Shown: positions 55,868 to 64,000 of the stretch, in pieces
Layout of the letters: every line of letters starts with the position of its first letter
Position numbering within the stretch: position 1 is the stretch's first letter
From: Candidatus Puniceispirillum sp.
Lineage (GTDB): Bacteria; Pseudomonadota; Alphaproteobacteria; Puniceispirillales; Puniceispirillaceae
Direction: 5' to 3'
Length of the DNA stretch: 64,000 nt
NCBI GenBank assembly: GCA_028383305.1
Contig: JAOEVD010000005.1
Span: 1-64,000, forward strand
Made by a program: the position numbers and the translations under genes
The notes under the pieces: model-generated
Told to the model about the DNA's origin: nothing
Databases searched by the model: none
Seen by the model: the letters and a program-made list of their open reading frames with translations, nothing else

Positions 55868-57796
55868 CTAGCCATTGGCCTCGGCTTCGGCAAGCGAATC
55901 CTCAGCCGCAAGCCACGCCTGTTCGGCCTCGGCTAATGATTTTTCAAGCTTGGCAAGCTGGCCAGATAATCGGGCAATTGCATCGGCATTGTCGCTATCA
56001 TAAAAACCAGGCTTTGCCATTTCGGCGGCAATGCCGTCTTTTTTGGCGGCAAGCGTCGTCATCAATTTTTCAGATTGTTTGACATTAGCGCGAAGCTGGC
56101 TGGTATTCTGGCGGCGCACCCGGCCGGGTGATTGCGATTTGCCGCCTGTTTTGTCACCTGACCCGCTTTGTGCCTGATCATTTGATCCGGCGGCTTGGTC
56201 GTCACCATCACGCTGGCTGCGGGCGCCACCAGCACCACGGCGCGCCAGCAATTGACGCTGGTAATCGGCCATATCGCCATCAAATGAGGCGACTTTGCCA
56301 TCTTGGACAATCCATAGTTGATCGGCGATCATTTCAACAAGATGCGAGTCATGACTAACCAAAATCACCGTTCCTTCATAGGCGTTTAACGCATGGACAA
56401 GGGCTTCACGGCTTTCAATATCCAAATGGTTTGTTGGCTCATCAAGAATCAAAATATGCGGCGCATCAATCGCCGCCATCGCCATCAGCAAACGTGCCTT
56501 TTGTCCACCTGATAGACGTTCAACCGGATTATCGACGATATCAACATTAAACCCAGCCCCACCAAGTCGGGCGCGTAATTTGGTTGGCAGTTCTTTTGGC
56601 CGCAATCGTTGCATATGCTGATAGGGGCTTTCCCCCGCAACAAGCTCGTCAAGCTGATGCTGAGCAAAAAAGCCGATTCGCAATTTTCCTGATTTCTTGA
56701 CCGACCCTGATAAGGGCTGCAACCGCCCGGCAAACAGCTTTGACAAGGTTGATTTACCCTCGCCATTTGCCCCAAGAAGCGCAATGCGGTCGTCGGCATC
56801 AAGGCGCAAATCCAATTTGCGCAAAACCGGCTTTTGGTCATAGCCAACCGCCACATCTTCGAGCACCAGCAAAGGCGGTGGTAATTCTTCGGGGGTTGGA
56901 AAGCGGAAAGGCGAAACGGCCTGTTCTGACAAGGCCATGATCGGCTGCATTTTTTCAAGCTGTTTAAGTCGTGATTGTGCTTGGCGTGCCTTTGACGCCT
57001 TGTAACGGAACCGGTCAACAAATGACTGAATATGCTGTCGCTGGGCATCCTGTTTACGCGCCATTGATTGCTGCTGCTCAAGCTTCATCCGGCGTTCGGT
57101 ATCGAACTGATCGTAACTGCCGGTATAATAGGCAAGCTTGCGATCGGTCAGGTGCAAAATGCCGGTCACTGATCGGTTCAGCAATTGCCGGTCATGCGAA
57201 ATCACCAAAACCGTATGCCGATATTTTGCCAAAAATGCCTCAAGCCAGACCGCACCTTCAAGATCGAGATAGTTGGTTGGCTCGTCAAGAAGCAACAAAT
57301 CAGGTTGTGAAAACAGCACCGCCGCCAGCGCCACCCGCATGCGCCAGCCACCCGAAAATTCATGGCAAGCACGCGCCTGTGCTTCGGTATCAAAGCCAAG
57401 CCCTGATAGAATTGAGGCGGCGCGCGCTTCCGCAGAATAGGCGTCAATATCGGAAAGGCGTGTGTAAATATCGGCAATCCGGTTTGGATCGGTTGCGGTT
57501 TCCGCTTCGGCAAAAAGCTGGGCGCGCTCGTGATCGGCGGCCAAAACCGTATCAACAAGGCTGATGTCACTTGCAGGGGCTTCTTGATCGACACCGCCGA
57601 TGCGAAATTGCTGGGGAATTTCGATCTGGCCTGAATCAAGCGCCCATTCGCCTCGGATTATCCGGAAAAGTGATGTTTTACCAGTTCCGTTACGCCCAAC
57701 GATTCCCACCTTATGGCCGGTTGGGATGACCGCAGACGCGTTTTCAAACAGTGGTTTTCCCTCAATAGAGAATGATAGATTTTGAATTTTTAGCAT
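55868..57796 (-). CDS. ABC-F family ATPase
   Basis: 642 residues with two ABC domains and no membrane part. First: GRNGTGKTSLFRII, FSGGWRMRVALA, LLLDEPTNYLDL. Second: GANGEGKSTLSK, LSGGQKARLLMA, LILDEPTNHLDI. Between them a linker rich in basic residues near SKARQAQSRLKQLEKMQP, and a C-terminal coiled coil (SGQLAKLEKSLAEAEQAWLAAEDS). YheS/Uup-like proteins act on the ribosome. No strong ribosome site before the ATG. Confidence 0.93.
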   Translation of the reverse strand: MLKIQNLSFSIEGKPLFENASAVIPTGHKVGIVGRNGTGKTSLFRIIRGEWALDSGQIEIPQQFRIGGVDQEAPASDISLVDTVLAADHERAQLFAEAETATDPNRIADIYTRLSDIDAYSAEARAASILSGLGFDTEAQARACHEFSGGWRMRVALAAVLFSQPDLLLLDEPTNYLDLEGAVWLEAFLAKYRHTVLVISHDRQLLNRSVTGILHLTDRKLAYYTGSYDQFDTERRMKLEQQQSMARKQDAQRQHIQSFVDRFRYKASKARQAQSRLKQLEKMQPIMALSEQAVSPFRFPTPEELPPPLLVLEDVAVGYDQKPVLRKLDLRLDADDRIALLGANGEGKSTLSKLFAGRLQPLSGSVKKSGKLRIGFFAQHQLDELVAGESPYQHMQRLRPKELPTKLRARLGGAGFNVDIVDNPVERLSGGQKARLLMAMAAIDAPHILILDEPTNHLDIESREALVHALNAYEGTVILVSHDSHLVEMIADQLWIVQDGKVASFDGDMADYQRQLLARRGAGGARSQRDGDDQAAGSNDQAQSGSGDKTGGKSQSPGRVRRQNTSQLRANVKQSEKLMTTLAAKKDGIAAEMAKPGFYDSDNADAIARLSGQLAKLEKSLAEAEQAWLAAEDSLAEAEANG

Positions 57797-57864
57797 GGGT
57801 CAGACTGGTGCCTTGCTGCCGGTCATTTGTCAATGACATGCAGCGTGATATCGCAAAAAAAAGC

Positions 57865-58794
57865 TCAACCGGCAAGAGCCGTCCGGTCAATCTCTTCCCA
57901 ATACGGCGACCTGCCATAGAGGCCAGATATGAAATCAACAAAAACACGCGTGCGCTTTGGCAAGATCGTTGTTTTTGGATAGACCACGAAAATATCAAAG
58001 CCGCTCCAGTCATAATCCGGGAACAGCGGCTGCAAAAGGCCTTTGTTGATCGCTTCGTAATGCAAAAAATTGGGTAATGACACCATGCCAAGGCCAGCAA
58101 TGGCAAGATCGCGAAGAACATCACCATTATTGGCCGACATGCGCGGGGTGATATTCAGGCTGCCCGCCTTGCCATCCGGCCCAACATAATGCCAATCAAG
58201 CGGGCTTCGGTCATTCGCATAGACAAGCGCTGGCATTTTGGCCAGATCATTTGGATGGTTTAGCTGGGGCCATTGCGAAATCAAGCTTGGTGCGGCGACT
58301 GGCAAAACACTGACCGATGAAATCTTTTTGGCAATCAGGCTGGAATCGGTCAAATTACCAATGCGGATCGCCGCATCGAATCCCTCGGCAATCATATCGA
58401 CCCGTTTATCGCTTAAATCCATCTCGATGTGAATATCAGGATGCGCATGCACAAATTGCGCGATCGCTGTCGACATATGCGCAATCCCAAATGACAGCGG
58501 AACGCTAATCCGCAAAACGCCACTCAACGCACCGCCGGCATTTTGCACTTCCTGTTCGGCATCTTCGAGAGTCGATAAAACCGTTTTCGCCCGCTGGTAA
58601 AACAACTGTCCGGTTTCATTTAGAAACAACCGCCTTGTCGAACGCTGGATCAAGGCTGTGCCAAGCCGAAGCTCAAGATCACGCAGACGACGGCTAACCG
58701 CCGAGACAGCAATTCCCATCCGGTCTGCGGCTTGCGTTAGGCTGCCTGTCTCCACAATCAGGACAAAGGCACGAAGTTCTTCAATCTGGCTCAT
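57865..58794 (-). CDS. LysR-family transcriptional regulator
   Basis: 309 residues from the ATG at 58794; the longer frame adds 40 residues of poor quality. Winged helix: LVIETGSLTQAADRMGIAVSAVSRRLRDLE (about 9-39). The effector domain follows from about 90. Divergent from the AzoR-like gene, which it likely controls. It resembles the AaeR/PA-type regulators that sense aromatic or quinone compounds, but the ligand is unknown. Confidence 0.9.
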   Translation of the reverse strand: MSQIEELRAFVLIVETGSLTQAADRMGIAVSAVSRRLRDLELRLGTALIQRSTRRLFLNETGQLFYQRAKTVLSTLEDAEQEVQNAGGALSGVLRISVPLSFGIAHMSTAIAQFVHAHPDIHIEMDLSDKRVDMIAEGFDAAIRIGNLTDSSLIAKKISSVSVLPVAAPSLISQWPQLNHPNDLAKMPALVYANDRSPLDWHYVGPDGKAGSLNITPRMSANNGDVLRDLAIAGLGMVSLPNFLHYEAINKGLLQPLFPDYDWSGFDIFVVYPKTTILPKRTRVFVDFISGLYGRSPYWEEIDRTALAG

Positions 58795-58886
58795 ACTTAT
58801 AATATAATTTATTTTTCTGTTTATTAGAAATATATTTTTCGCTTTGGCCTCTTTATTTGCCAGGCGAGAAAGAATTATAAAAATGG

Positions 58887-58954
58887 TAGCCATGAGAGAC
58901 CTCCCCCCTCTCATGGCTTTACGCCCCTCGGGGTTAGGCTCGCTCGCTCGAGCC
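58887..58954 (+). promoter_or_regulatory. Structured leader upstream of azoR-like gene
   Basis: Three consecutive hairpins: AGCCATGAGAG / CTCTCATGGCT (11 bp, perfect, loop ACCTCCCCC, 58888-58918), CCC / GGG (58924-58933, four-base loop) and GGCTCG / CGAGCC (58937-58954, 6-nt loop). The last ends 21 bp before the ATG at 58976. The first loop contains CCTCC, complementary to a Shine-Dalgarno sequence. I do not match it to a known riboswitch. Confidence 0.55.
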
Positions 58955-58975
58955 GCAAAAAACGGAAGTTTTCAC

Positions 58976-59611
58976 ATGGCTGCTGAAACAACATCGATCT
59001 TGCGCATTGATTCGAGCATGCGGCAGCGTGGTTCCGTAAGCCGGGACCTCGCCGAAATAACTGTCGCCAAGCTTCGCGTTGAGCTTACTGATTCTGAAAT
59101 TTCATGGCGTGATCTGAAATCAGGCGTTGGTCATGTGAACAGCGCATGGCGTGACGCCAGCCTTGGTAGTGCTGCGGCGCGATCAGCCGAAGAGCGCGCC
59201 TTGCTCGCTCAGTCAGACGCCTTGGCAGCCGAGGTTGAACGCGCCGACATCATAGTGTTTGCCGTTCCTATTTATAACTTTAGCATTCCCGCCGCTCTCA
59301 AAGCGTGGGTTGATATGGTATGCCGCGACAACGTTGACGGCGCCACCGCAATCGGCAAAGGTGATGCCAAGCGGTATAAGCACGCGATCGTCATTTTGAC
59401 CTCAAATCACACGCTTGCAGGTGCTGACGATGAATTTGCCTCAGAGTTCATGCAGTTTATTCTGAAATTCATTGGCTGCACCGATATTGATATCGTTGAT
59501 GCAACCGGCCTTGCCAATGACAAGCAAACTGTCCTCCGCGCCGCCAATGACCGGATTGATGCCATTTGTCAAACCGTGGCACGGCGTAACCTGTCCGCCG
59601 CTGCCGAATAG
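58976..59611 (+). CDS. FMN-dependent NADH:quinone oxidoreductase / azoreductase
   Basis: 211 residues, flavodoxin-like. LRIDSSMRQRGSVSRDLAE (phosphate loop), VFAVPIYNFSIPAALKAWVDMVCR and a C-terminal helical end fit AzoR. ATG at 58976 chosen; the longer frame runs through the leader hairpins. AzoR-type enzymes reduce quinones and azo compounds by two electrons for detoxification. Divergent LysR gene at 57865 is the probable regulator. Confidence 0.9.
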   Translation: MAAETTSILRIDSSMRQRGSVSRDLAEITVAKLRVELTDSEISWRDLKSGVGHVNSAWRDASLGSAAARSAEERALLAQSDALAAEVERADIIVFAVPIYNFSIPAALKAWVDMVCRDNVDGATAIGKGDAKRYKHAIVILTSNHTLAGADDEFASEFMQFILKFIGCTDIDIVDATGLANDKQTVLRAANDRIDAICQTVARRNLSAAAE

Positions 59612-59698
59612 GCATCTTGCGGCGCTGCCACCAGCCCGATATGATATGCCAACGCCGCCGCAGACAGTGGCGAACCACCTGTCATGCAGGGGCATGTC

Positions 59699-60373
59699 AT
59701 GCGCGAGGTTAACATCGAAACAAGTTGGAAAGACCGGTTGGCGAGCGAATTTGCCGCCGATTATATGGGTGTATTAAGCCAGTTTCTTCGTGCTGAAAAA
59801 GCGGCTGGAAAACATATATATCCGGCTGGCAGCAAAATCTTTGCCGCCTTTGACATGACACCTTTCGATAAGGTCAAGGTCGTTATCCTTGGCCAAGACC
59901 CCTATCATGGGGCAGGACAGGCGCATGGCCTTAGCTTTTCGGTGCGCCGTGGCATTGCCCCGCCCCCATCCTTGCAGAATATCTATAAAGAATTGGCAAA
60001 TGACCTTGGCCTGTCGCATCCGGGTCATGGCAATCTTGAAGCTTGGGCAAACCAAGGCGTGCTTTTACTGAACAGTTGTTTGACTGTTGAAGATGGCAAG
60101 GCCGCAGCGCATGCTGGCAAAGGATGGGAGACATTTACCGATGCCGCCATCGCCGCCCTGAATGCCGAACGGGATCAATTGGTTTTTGTGCTTTGGGGGC
60201 GCAAGGCGCAACAAAAAGGCAAACAGATTGACCGGCACCGCCATTTGGTCATTGAATCAGCACATCCTTCACCCTTATCGGCACATAATGGGTTTTGGGA
60301 CAGCAAGCCATTTTCAAAAACCAATGACTATCTTGCCAGCCATGCAATCACCCCAATTGACTGGCGGCTATAG
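59699..60373 (+). CDS. ung: Uracil-DNA glycosylase (family 1)
   Basis: 224 residues. Active-site GQDPYH (65-70, catalytic Asp67), FSVRRGIAPPPSLQNIYKE, VLLLNSCLTVEDGKAAAHAGKGW and ESAHPSPLSAHNGF complete the UDG signature. AGGGGC lies 6 bp before the ATG at 59699. Removes uracil from DNA to start base-excision repair. Confidence 0.96.
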   Translation: MREVNIETSWKDRLASEFAADYMGVLSQFLRAEKAAGKHIYPAGSKIFAAFDMTPFDKVKVVILGQDPYHGAGQAHGLSFSVRRGIAPPPSLQNIYKELANDLGLSHPGHGNLEAWANQGVLLLNSCLTVEDGKAAAHAGKGWETFTDAAIAALNAERDQLVFVLWGRKAQQKGKQIDRHRHLVIESAHPSPLSAHNGFWDSKPFSKTNDYLASHAITPIDWRL

Positions 60374-60576
60374 CCTGTCCAGATAACCACGCTGGTGCTG
60401 GTTGCTTTTTTCAAGTCAATGATGATGGATATCTATAAGATAGAAGCAAGCTTGGTAACTTTGCCAGTTTTGCCGATTTCCTAATGATTTACGCGATGAC
60501 TATTTCTGCATAGCCCCAAAAATATACGATGATCATATTTCACGACCATTTTTGAAAATAAGGACCAACCCATCCG

Positions 60577-61446
60577 ATGCAAGATAACCCGCGCCTAGGC
60601 ATTGCGCTGATGATTGCCACAACGGTCGTCTTTGCGGTTCAGGATGGTATTTCACGATATCTTGCTGAAAATTATAACGTCATCACCGTCGTGACGATCC
60701 GCTATATGTTTTTCATGTGTTTTGTGCTGGCCTATAGCAGCCGCCAAAAAGGCGGTATTCGGCAAGTGGCCAGCAGCGGTCAATTGCCATTACAGATTGG
60801 GCGTGGCTTGTTACTTGTGGCGCAGATATGCGTTGCGATCTTGAGCTTTAGCACTGTTGGGCTGGTGAATTTTCATGCAGTTTTTGCGAGTTATCCGCTG
60901 ATGGTCATGGCGCTTTCAGTGCCCATTCTTGGCGAAGCGGTTGGGTGGCGGCGCTGGCTGGCGGTTTGCCTTGGCCTTTGCGGCATGCTGTTGATCCTAA
61001 GGCCGGGAACAGCGATGTTTAGCAGTGCCAGTATTCTGCCGGTTCTGGCAGCCTTCATGATGGCGGTCTATGGCATTTTAACCCGCTATGCCGCACGCCG
61101 CGACGCAGCCGAGACCAGCTTTTTCTGGACGGCGATGGCTGGCGGCATTGCCATGCTTTGTATAGGCCCCTTTTTCTGGCTGCCGCCGGTTGGCAGTGAT
61201 TGGGGCTGGATGGGTTTATTATGCCTAACCGGAACCGGCGGGCATTATCTGCTGATCAAAGCGCTTGACGCAACCAAAGCATCAACAATCCAGCCCTTTG
61301 CCTATTTGCAATTGGTCTTTGCCTCCAGCATTGGCATTCTGGTTTTTGCCGACTCACTTGATCCCATGCTGATTATTGGCAGCAGCATCATTGTCAGTTC
61401 AGGCTTGTTTGCCCTGCAACGCGAACGCAAGGTCGAAAGCCACTAG
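60577..61446 (+). CDS. EamA-family (DMT) transporter
   Basis: 289 residues, ten helices. ATTVVFAVQDGISRYLAENYNVITVVTIRYMFF begins the first half; the second has DATKASTIQPFAYLQLVFASSIGILVFAD. AAGGACC precedes the ATG. Ends overlapping the gene at 61443 by 4 bp, convergent. Metabolite exporter, substrate unknown; fourth EamA protein in the window. Confidence 0.9.
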   Translation: MQDNPRLGIALMIATTVVFAVQDGISRYLAENYNVITVVTIRYMFFMCFVLAYSSRQKGGIRQVASSGQLPLQIGRGLLLVAQICVAILSFSTVGLVNFHAVFASYPLMVMALSVPILGEAVGWRRWLAVCLGLCGMLLILRPGTAMFSSASILPVLAAFMMAVYGILTRYAARRDAAETSFFWTAMAGGIAMLCIGPFFWLPPVGSDWGWMGLLCLTGTGGHYLLIKALDATKASTIQPFAYLQLVFASSIGILVFADSLDPMLIIGSSIIVSSGLFALQRERKVESH

Positions 61447-61943
61447 CCAGACTGGCCTGCCGGTTGCGGCGGTGAGACCGCAACGGTCATCCAGCAATCC
61501 TTGAACTGGCCTGAGGTGACTTTTTGCACAACCCATGAAAAATACAGAATGTCACCACGGCGCGTTTCCATCAGAACATCAAATTGCTGCCACAGTGCGC
61601 CATCACTTGTTTTGCCTGACGCCGTATTTGATCCGGTTTTTATGCTGTGCGATTTATGGTTCAGCAAAACATCAAAGCTCGGCCCTTTCAGCATCATCGC
61701 AAAACGCAGATATGGGCCGGTAACCTTGCGGTTTTGCGGATGCGCAAAATTCCATGTCTGGCGAATGCCAAAATCAGTTTCGACAAGATCATTATTCTTC
61801 AGGCTCATTAGCTGGATTGCCACCACCTCGGCAGGCGCAATTGACGGGTCTGGCCGCACCAAATTATCAGCAAGCGCGGCAACCGAAAACAGACAGGCCA
61901 TCAGGCTGGACAGCCCTGCCAGATAATAACGGCGAAAACACAT
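61443..61943 (-). CDS. Exported protein, DUF4864-like
   Basis: 166 residues. Signal peptide MCFRRYYLAGLSSLMACLFS with cleavage after ALA. The mature part has AEVVAIQLMSLKNNDLVETDFGIRQTWNFAHPQNR, which resembles DUF4864 (NTF2-like, also found in plants). A cone-like beta fold is expected. Function unknown; family assignment from memory and not certain. Confidence 0.65.
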   Translation of the reverse strand: MCFRRYYLAGLSSLMACLFSVAALADNLVRPDPSIAPAEVVAIQLMSLKNNDLVETDFGIRQTWNFAHPQNRKVTGPYLRFAMMLKGPSFDVLLNHKSHSIKTGSNTASGKTSDGALWQQFDVLMETRRGDILYFSWVVQKVTSGQFKDCWMTVAVSPPQPAGQSG

Positions 61944-62068
61944 CTTATATCCAATCTCATCACGAATGGTTGCGTCTGTTAGGATGACAACTTATCTCTA
62001 ATATTGCAAATGCGGCATAGCGAAGCATATGTCGGTGGCGCGGAACAGATGAACAAAGGGACAAATGA

Positions 62069-62803
62069 ATGCATATCACGATTCAAGGCGCTGGCCGCGG
62101 CATCGGACTTGCTTTTGCCCATCATGCCCTCGCCGTTGGTGCAACCGACCTTTACCTTACCGCCCGCAATCCCGAACAAAGCGCGGGCTATGCGCGATTG
62201 CCGCCATCACCCAATATTCACTGGTTTGCGATGGATTTTCTGGACCCTGACAGCATTGCTAACACAGGCGACGCGATCCTTGCCAAGGCACCTCATCTTG
62301 ACCGGATTATTACTACCGCTGGGTTGCTTCATGATGGTGATCTGCAACCCGAAAAGCGGCTTGGCGCATTAACCCCTGAAGCGATGCTGAAGCTTTATCA
62401 GATCAATGCAATAGGGCCGATCTTGTTTTTCAAATCATTATGGCCAGAATTGCGCCGCGCCCATCCGCTTGTCGTCGCCAGCATATCGGCGCGGGTTGGG
62501 TCTATTTCGGATAACCAGCTTGGCGGCTGGTACAGCTATCGCGCCAGCAAGGCCGCGTTGAACCAATACATGCGCACCCTTGCCATCGAGCTTGCCCGCT
62601 ATAACCCCAATGCCGTGATCGCAACGCTTCATCCGGGCACTGTTGATACAAATTTATCCCAGCCGTTTCGCGGACATCTTGCCAAGGATCAATTGCAAAC
62701 GCCGGCGCAAAGCGCGGCCAATCTATGGGATGTTCTCGATCATTTATTGCCCGGAAATAGCGGTGGATTCTTTGCCTATGATGGCAAGCCCATTCCCTAT
62801 TGA
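62069..62803 (+). CDS. Short-chain dehydrogenase/reductase
   Basis: 244 residues. N-terminal nucleotide motif GAGRGIGLAFA (7-17), TTAGLL, SIS (Ser active site in ASISARVGSI) and YSYRASKAA (catalytic Tyr and Lys), PGTVDT. It is of the C-factor (CsgA)-like SDR type. AAGGGAC precedes the ATG. NAD(P)-dependent; substrate unknown. Convergent with yciB, overlapping by 7 bp. Confidence 0.92.
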   Translation: MHITIQGAGRGIGLAFAHHALAVGATDLYLTARNPEQSAGYARLPPSPNIHWFAMDFLDPDSIANTGDAILAKAPHLDRIITTAGLLHDGDLQPEKRLGALTPEAMLKLYQINAIGPILFFKSLWPELRRAHPLVVASISARVGSISDNQLGGWYSYRASKAALNQYMRTLAIELARYNPNAVIATLHPGTVDTNLSQPFRGHLAKDQLQTPAQSAANLWDVLDHLLPGNSGGFFAYDGKPIPY

Positions 62804-63372
62804 TCACCATCCGGCGTGATATCGGCAATCCGCCCACGAAGCGTCAGCGGCAATTGCGCCATCATAAATAAAACGCTGGCAGGCGCAGCAATAAAGGTTT
62901 TAAAAGCCACCCAATCGGCATCACTGGCATTGCGCCAGACCAATTCATTGGCAATGGCAAAACAGAAAAAGAAAAGCCCCCATCTTTGGCTCAGCAAAAA
63001 CCATGTTGGTGCTGTCAGGTGAAATTGTGTGCCAAAAAATTCACGCATCATCGCCCGCCTGAACAAAAGCCCACCAAGAAGAACAATGGCAAAAAGCCCA
63101 TTGAAAATGGTTGGCTGGATTTTGATAAAAATAGCGGCGTTAAAATAGAGCGCGGCAAGCGTCATTCCGCCTGACATCAATAATGAAAATAACGCAAATC
63201 TGGCAAGCCGTCGGGTCTGCAACCAATTTGCGCCCATCACCAACGCCCCAAGCCCAACCGAAATAACTGCCGCCGCAAAAAGCCCAAAAAATTCATAGCC
63301 CAGAAAGAATCCGGCAAGCGGCAAAATTTCCAGAAAGAACGACACCAGCTTCATCGGCGGATAGGATGCCAT
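62797..63372 (-). CDS. yciB: Inner-membrane protein YciB / septation protein A
   Basis: 191 residues from the ATG at 63372, preceded by GAGGGG and an AGGAGGG further up. Five or so helices; FFLGYEFFGLFAAAVISVGLGALV, KIQPTIFNGLFAIVLLGGLLF and FAIANELVWRN are YciB signatures. Possibly involved in cell-envelope synthesis and septation. The longer frame starts within the DUF3833 gene. Confidence 0.92.
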   Translation of the reverse strand: MASYPPMKLVSFFLEILPLAGFFLGYEFFGLFAAAVISVGLGALVMGANWLQTRRLARFALFSLLMSGGMTLAALYFNAAIFIKIQPTIFNGLFAIVLLGGLLFRRAMMREFFGTQFHLTAPTWFLLSQRWGLFFFCFAIANELVWRNASDADWVAFKTFIAAPASVLFMMAQLPLTLRGRIADITPDGDQ

Positions 63373-63388
63373 TAGCCCCTCAGCCCTC

Positions 63389-64000
63389 CTAGCGCGCAAT
63401 CCATTGTTCGACATCTAGCGGGCCAACCGCCGCCGCCGCTTTACCCCGCAAAAACACAATCGTGACCGACCCAATTTCAATTCCGAATTTGCTGACATAG
63501 GCGCGGTTTATCGCAATATCTTCGCTTTGCCGATAAATCCAATCGTCAAAATGCACATCCATTTTATTGCCAGCCATTTCAAGACCCACGTCATATTGCC
63601 AATTCAGGCCATTGCCGGAAATGCGGCCTTCGGCCTGACCTTCGACATCATCCGCCCGCCCCTGATAGCGAAAACTGCCATCTTCGGATCGACCAAGATT
63701 ATCAATCACCCAGACGCGCGAGGCTTTTTCGCCATCTTCATATAAAAAGGTTTCATCAAGCACTAGCTGATTGCCAGTGATTGTGCCTTGCAGATTCACC
63801 CGAAATTGACGCCGCAGATTGCCAAACCGGTCTTCAAAAATACCCAAGGCAATTGTGTCACCGGCAAAAAATTCTTCAAGAACAAGCGAGGGGCGACGTT
63901 CGGATAGATGCGTTACATCTTTTCGCGCACAGGCCGATAAAGCGGCAAAAGCACCAACCAATAATCCAGCAGTCAGAAACAGGCGTAGTGAACTGCCAAA
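63389..64000 (-). CDS. DUF3833-family lipoprotein (partial, right edge)
   Basis: The open frame continues past the edge of the window, so the true start is outside. The edge bases encode a hydrophobic signal ending LSAC, a lipobox whose Cys is the likely lipidation site. Mature part: FFAGDTIALGIFEDRFGNLRRQF ... LDETFLYEDGEKASRVWVIDN ... DDWIYR, typical of DUF3833, an uncharacterised lipocalin-like family. It precedes yciB by 16 bp. Confidence 0.85.
   Translation of the reverse strand, partial: FGSSLRLFLTAGLLVGAFAALSACARKDVTHLSERRPSLVLEEFFAGDTIALGIFEDRFGNLRRQFRVNLQGTITGNQLVLDETFLYEDGEKASRVWVIDNLGRSEDGSFRYQGRADDVEGQAEGRISGNGLNWQYDVGLEMAGNKMDVHFDDWIYRQSEDIAINRAYVSKFGIEIGSVTIVFLRGKAAAAVGPLDVEQWIAR

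Noticed and set aside
56971-57564. Open frame of 197 residues on the plus strand
   Set aside because: Antisense to the ABC-F gene and of Ala/Pro/Arg-rich shadow composition.

Overview
The window looks like chromosome of a free-living, probably marine, heterotrophic alphaproteobacterium. Base composition is moderate, genes are tightly packed on both strands, and many neighbours overlap by 1-8 bp. The gene content (TAXI-type TRAP transporter, complete general amino-acid ABC transporter aapJQMP, a DmdA-like demethylase, many flavin amine oxidases, flavocytochrome c sulfide dehydrogenase, photolyase) resembles the SAR116 / Puniceispirillum group. That placement is inference from gene content only. 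I saw no rRNA, tRNA, CRISPR array, insertion sequence or prophage gene.

Layout. (1) 71-2582: a ureohydrolase and a PuuB-like amine oxidase, suggesting guanidino/polyamine catabolism. (2) 2605-12594: an apparent eight-gene operon on the minus strand: TAXI solute-binding protein, fused TRAP permease, cupin, DadA-like oxidase, DAO-type oxidase, then a three-part Fer2 / pyridine-nucleotide-oxidoreductase-like / DAO enzyme resembling opine oxidase or hydrogen cyanide synthase. A divergent LysR gene with a clear dyad lies upstream. (3) 12612-18389: an unusual photolyase, a PLP enzyme of the class V fold, a cupin, a DmdA-like protein and an exported FGE-fold protein without the catalytic cysteines. 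(4) 18539-33011: a peptide / gamma-glutamyl / N-acyl scavenging block with three M20 peptidases, an amidase, a dpp-type ABC transporter, a cytoplasmic GGT-like enzyme, an EamA exporter and a short citrate-synthase-fold citryl-CoA lyase.

(5) 33096-42505: HDAC-family deacetylase, HtpG chaperone, DUF3108 protein, FccB with its cytochrome, a DUF723-like small protein, an RraA-family protein, three small or little-known proteins and UbiX. (6) 42785-55644: EamA exporters, aapJQMP, GlcG/HbpS-like protein, glutathione transferase, amidase, a second DadA and a large permease. (7) 55868-64000: ABC-F ATPase, LysR with a divergent AzoR-like gene that has a strongly folded leader, uracil-DNA glycosylase, EamA, SDR, YciB and a DUF3833 lipoprotein cut by the right edge.

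How the parts fit: most of the window serves uptake and oxidative breakdown of nitrogen-rich organics (amino acids, peptides, opine- or polyamine-like amines). Three solute-binding-protein genes (TAXI, dpp, aap) are each followed by a stem-loop before the permease genes, a repeated device expected to make more binding protein than permease. Gene starts were moved from the longest ORF wherever a better ribosome binding site or signal peptide indicated it.
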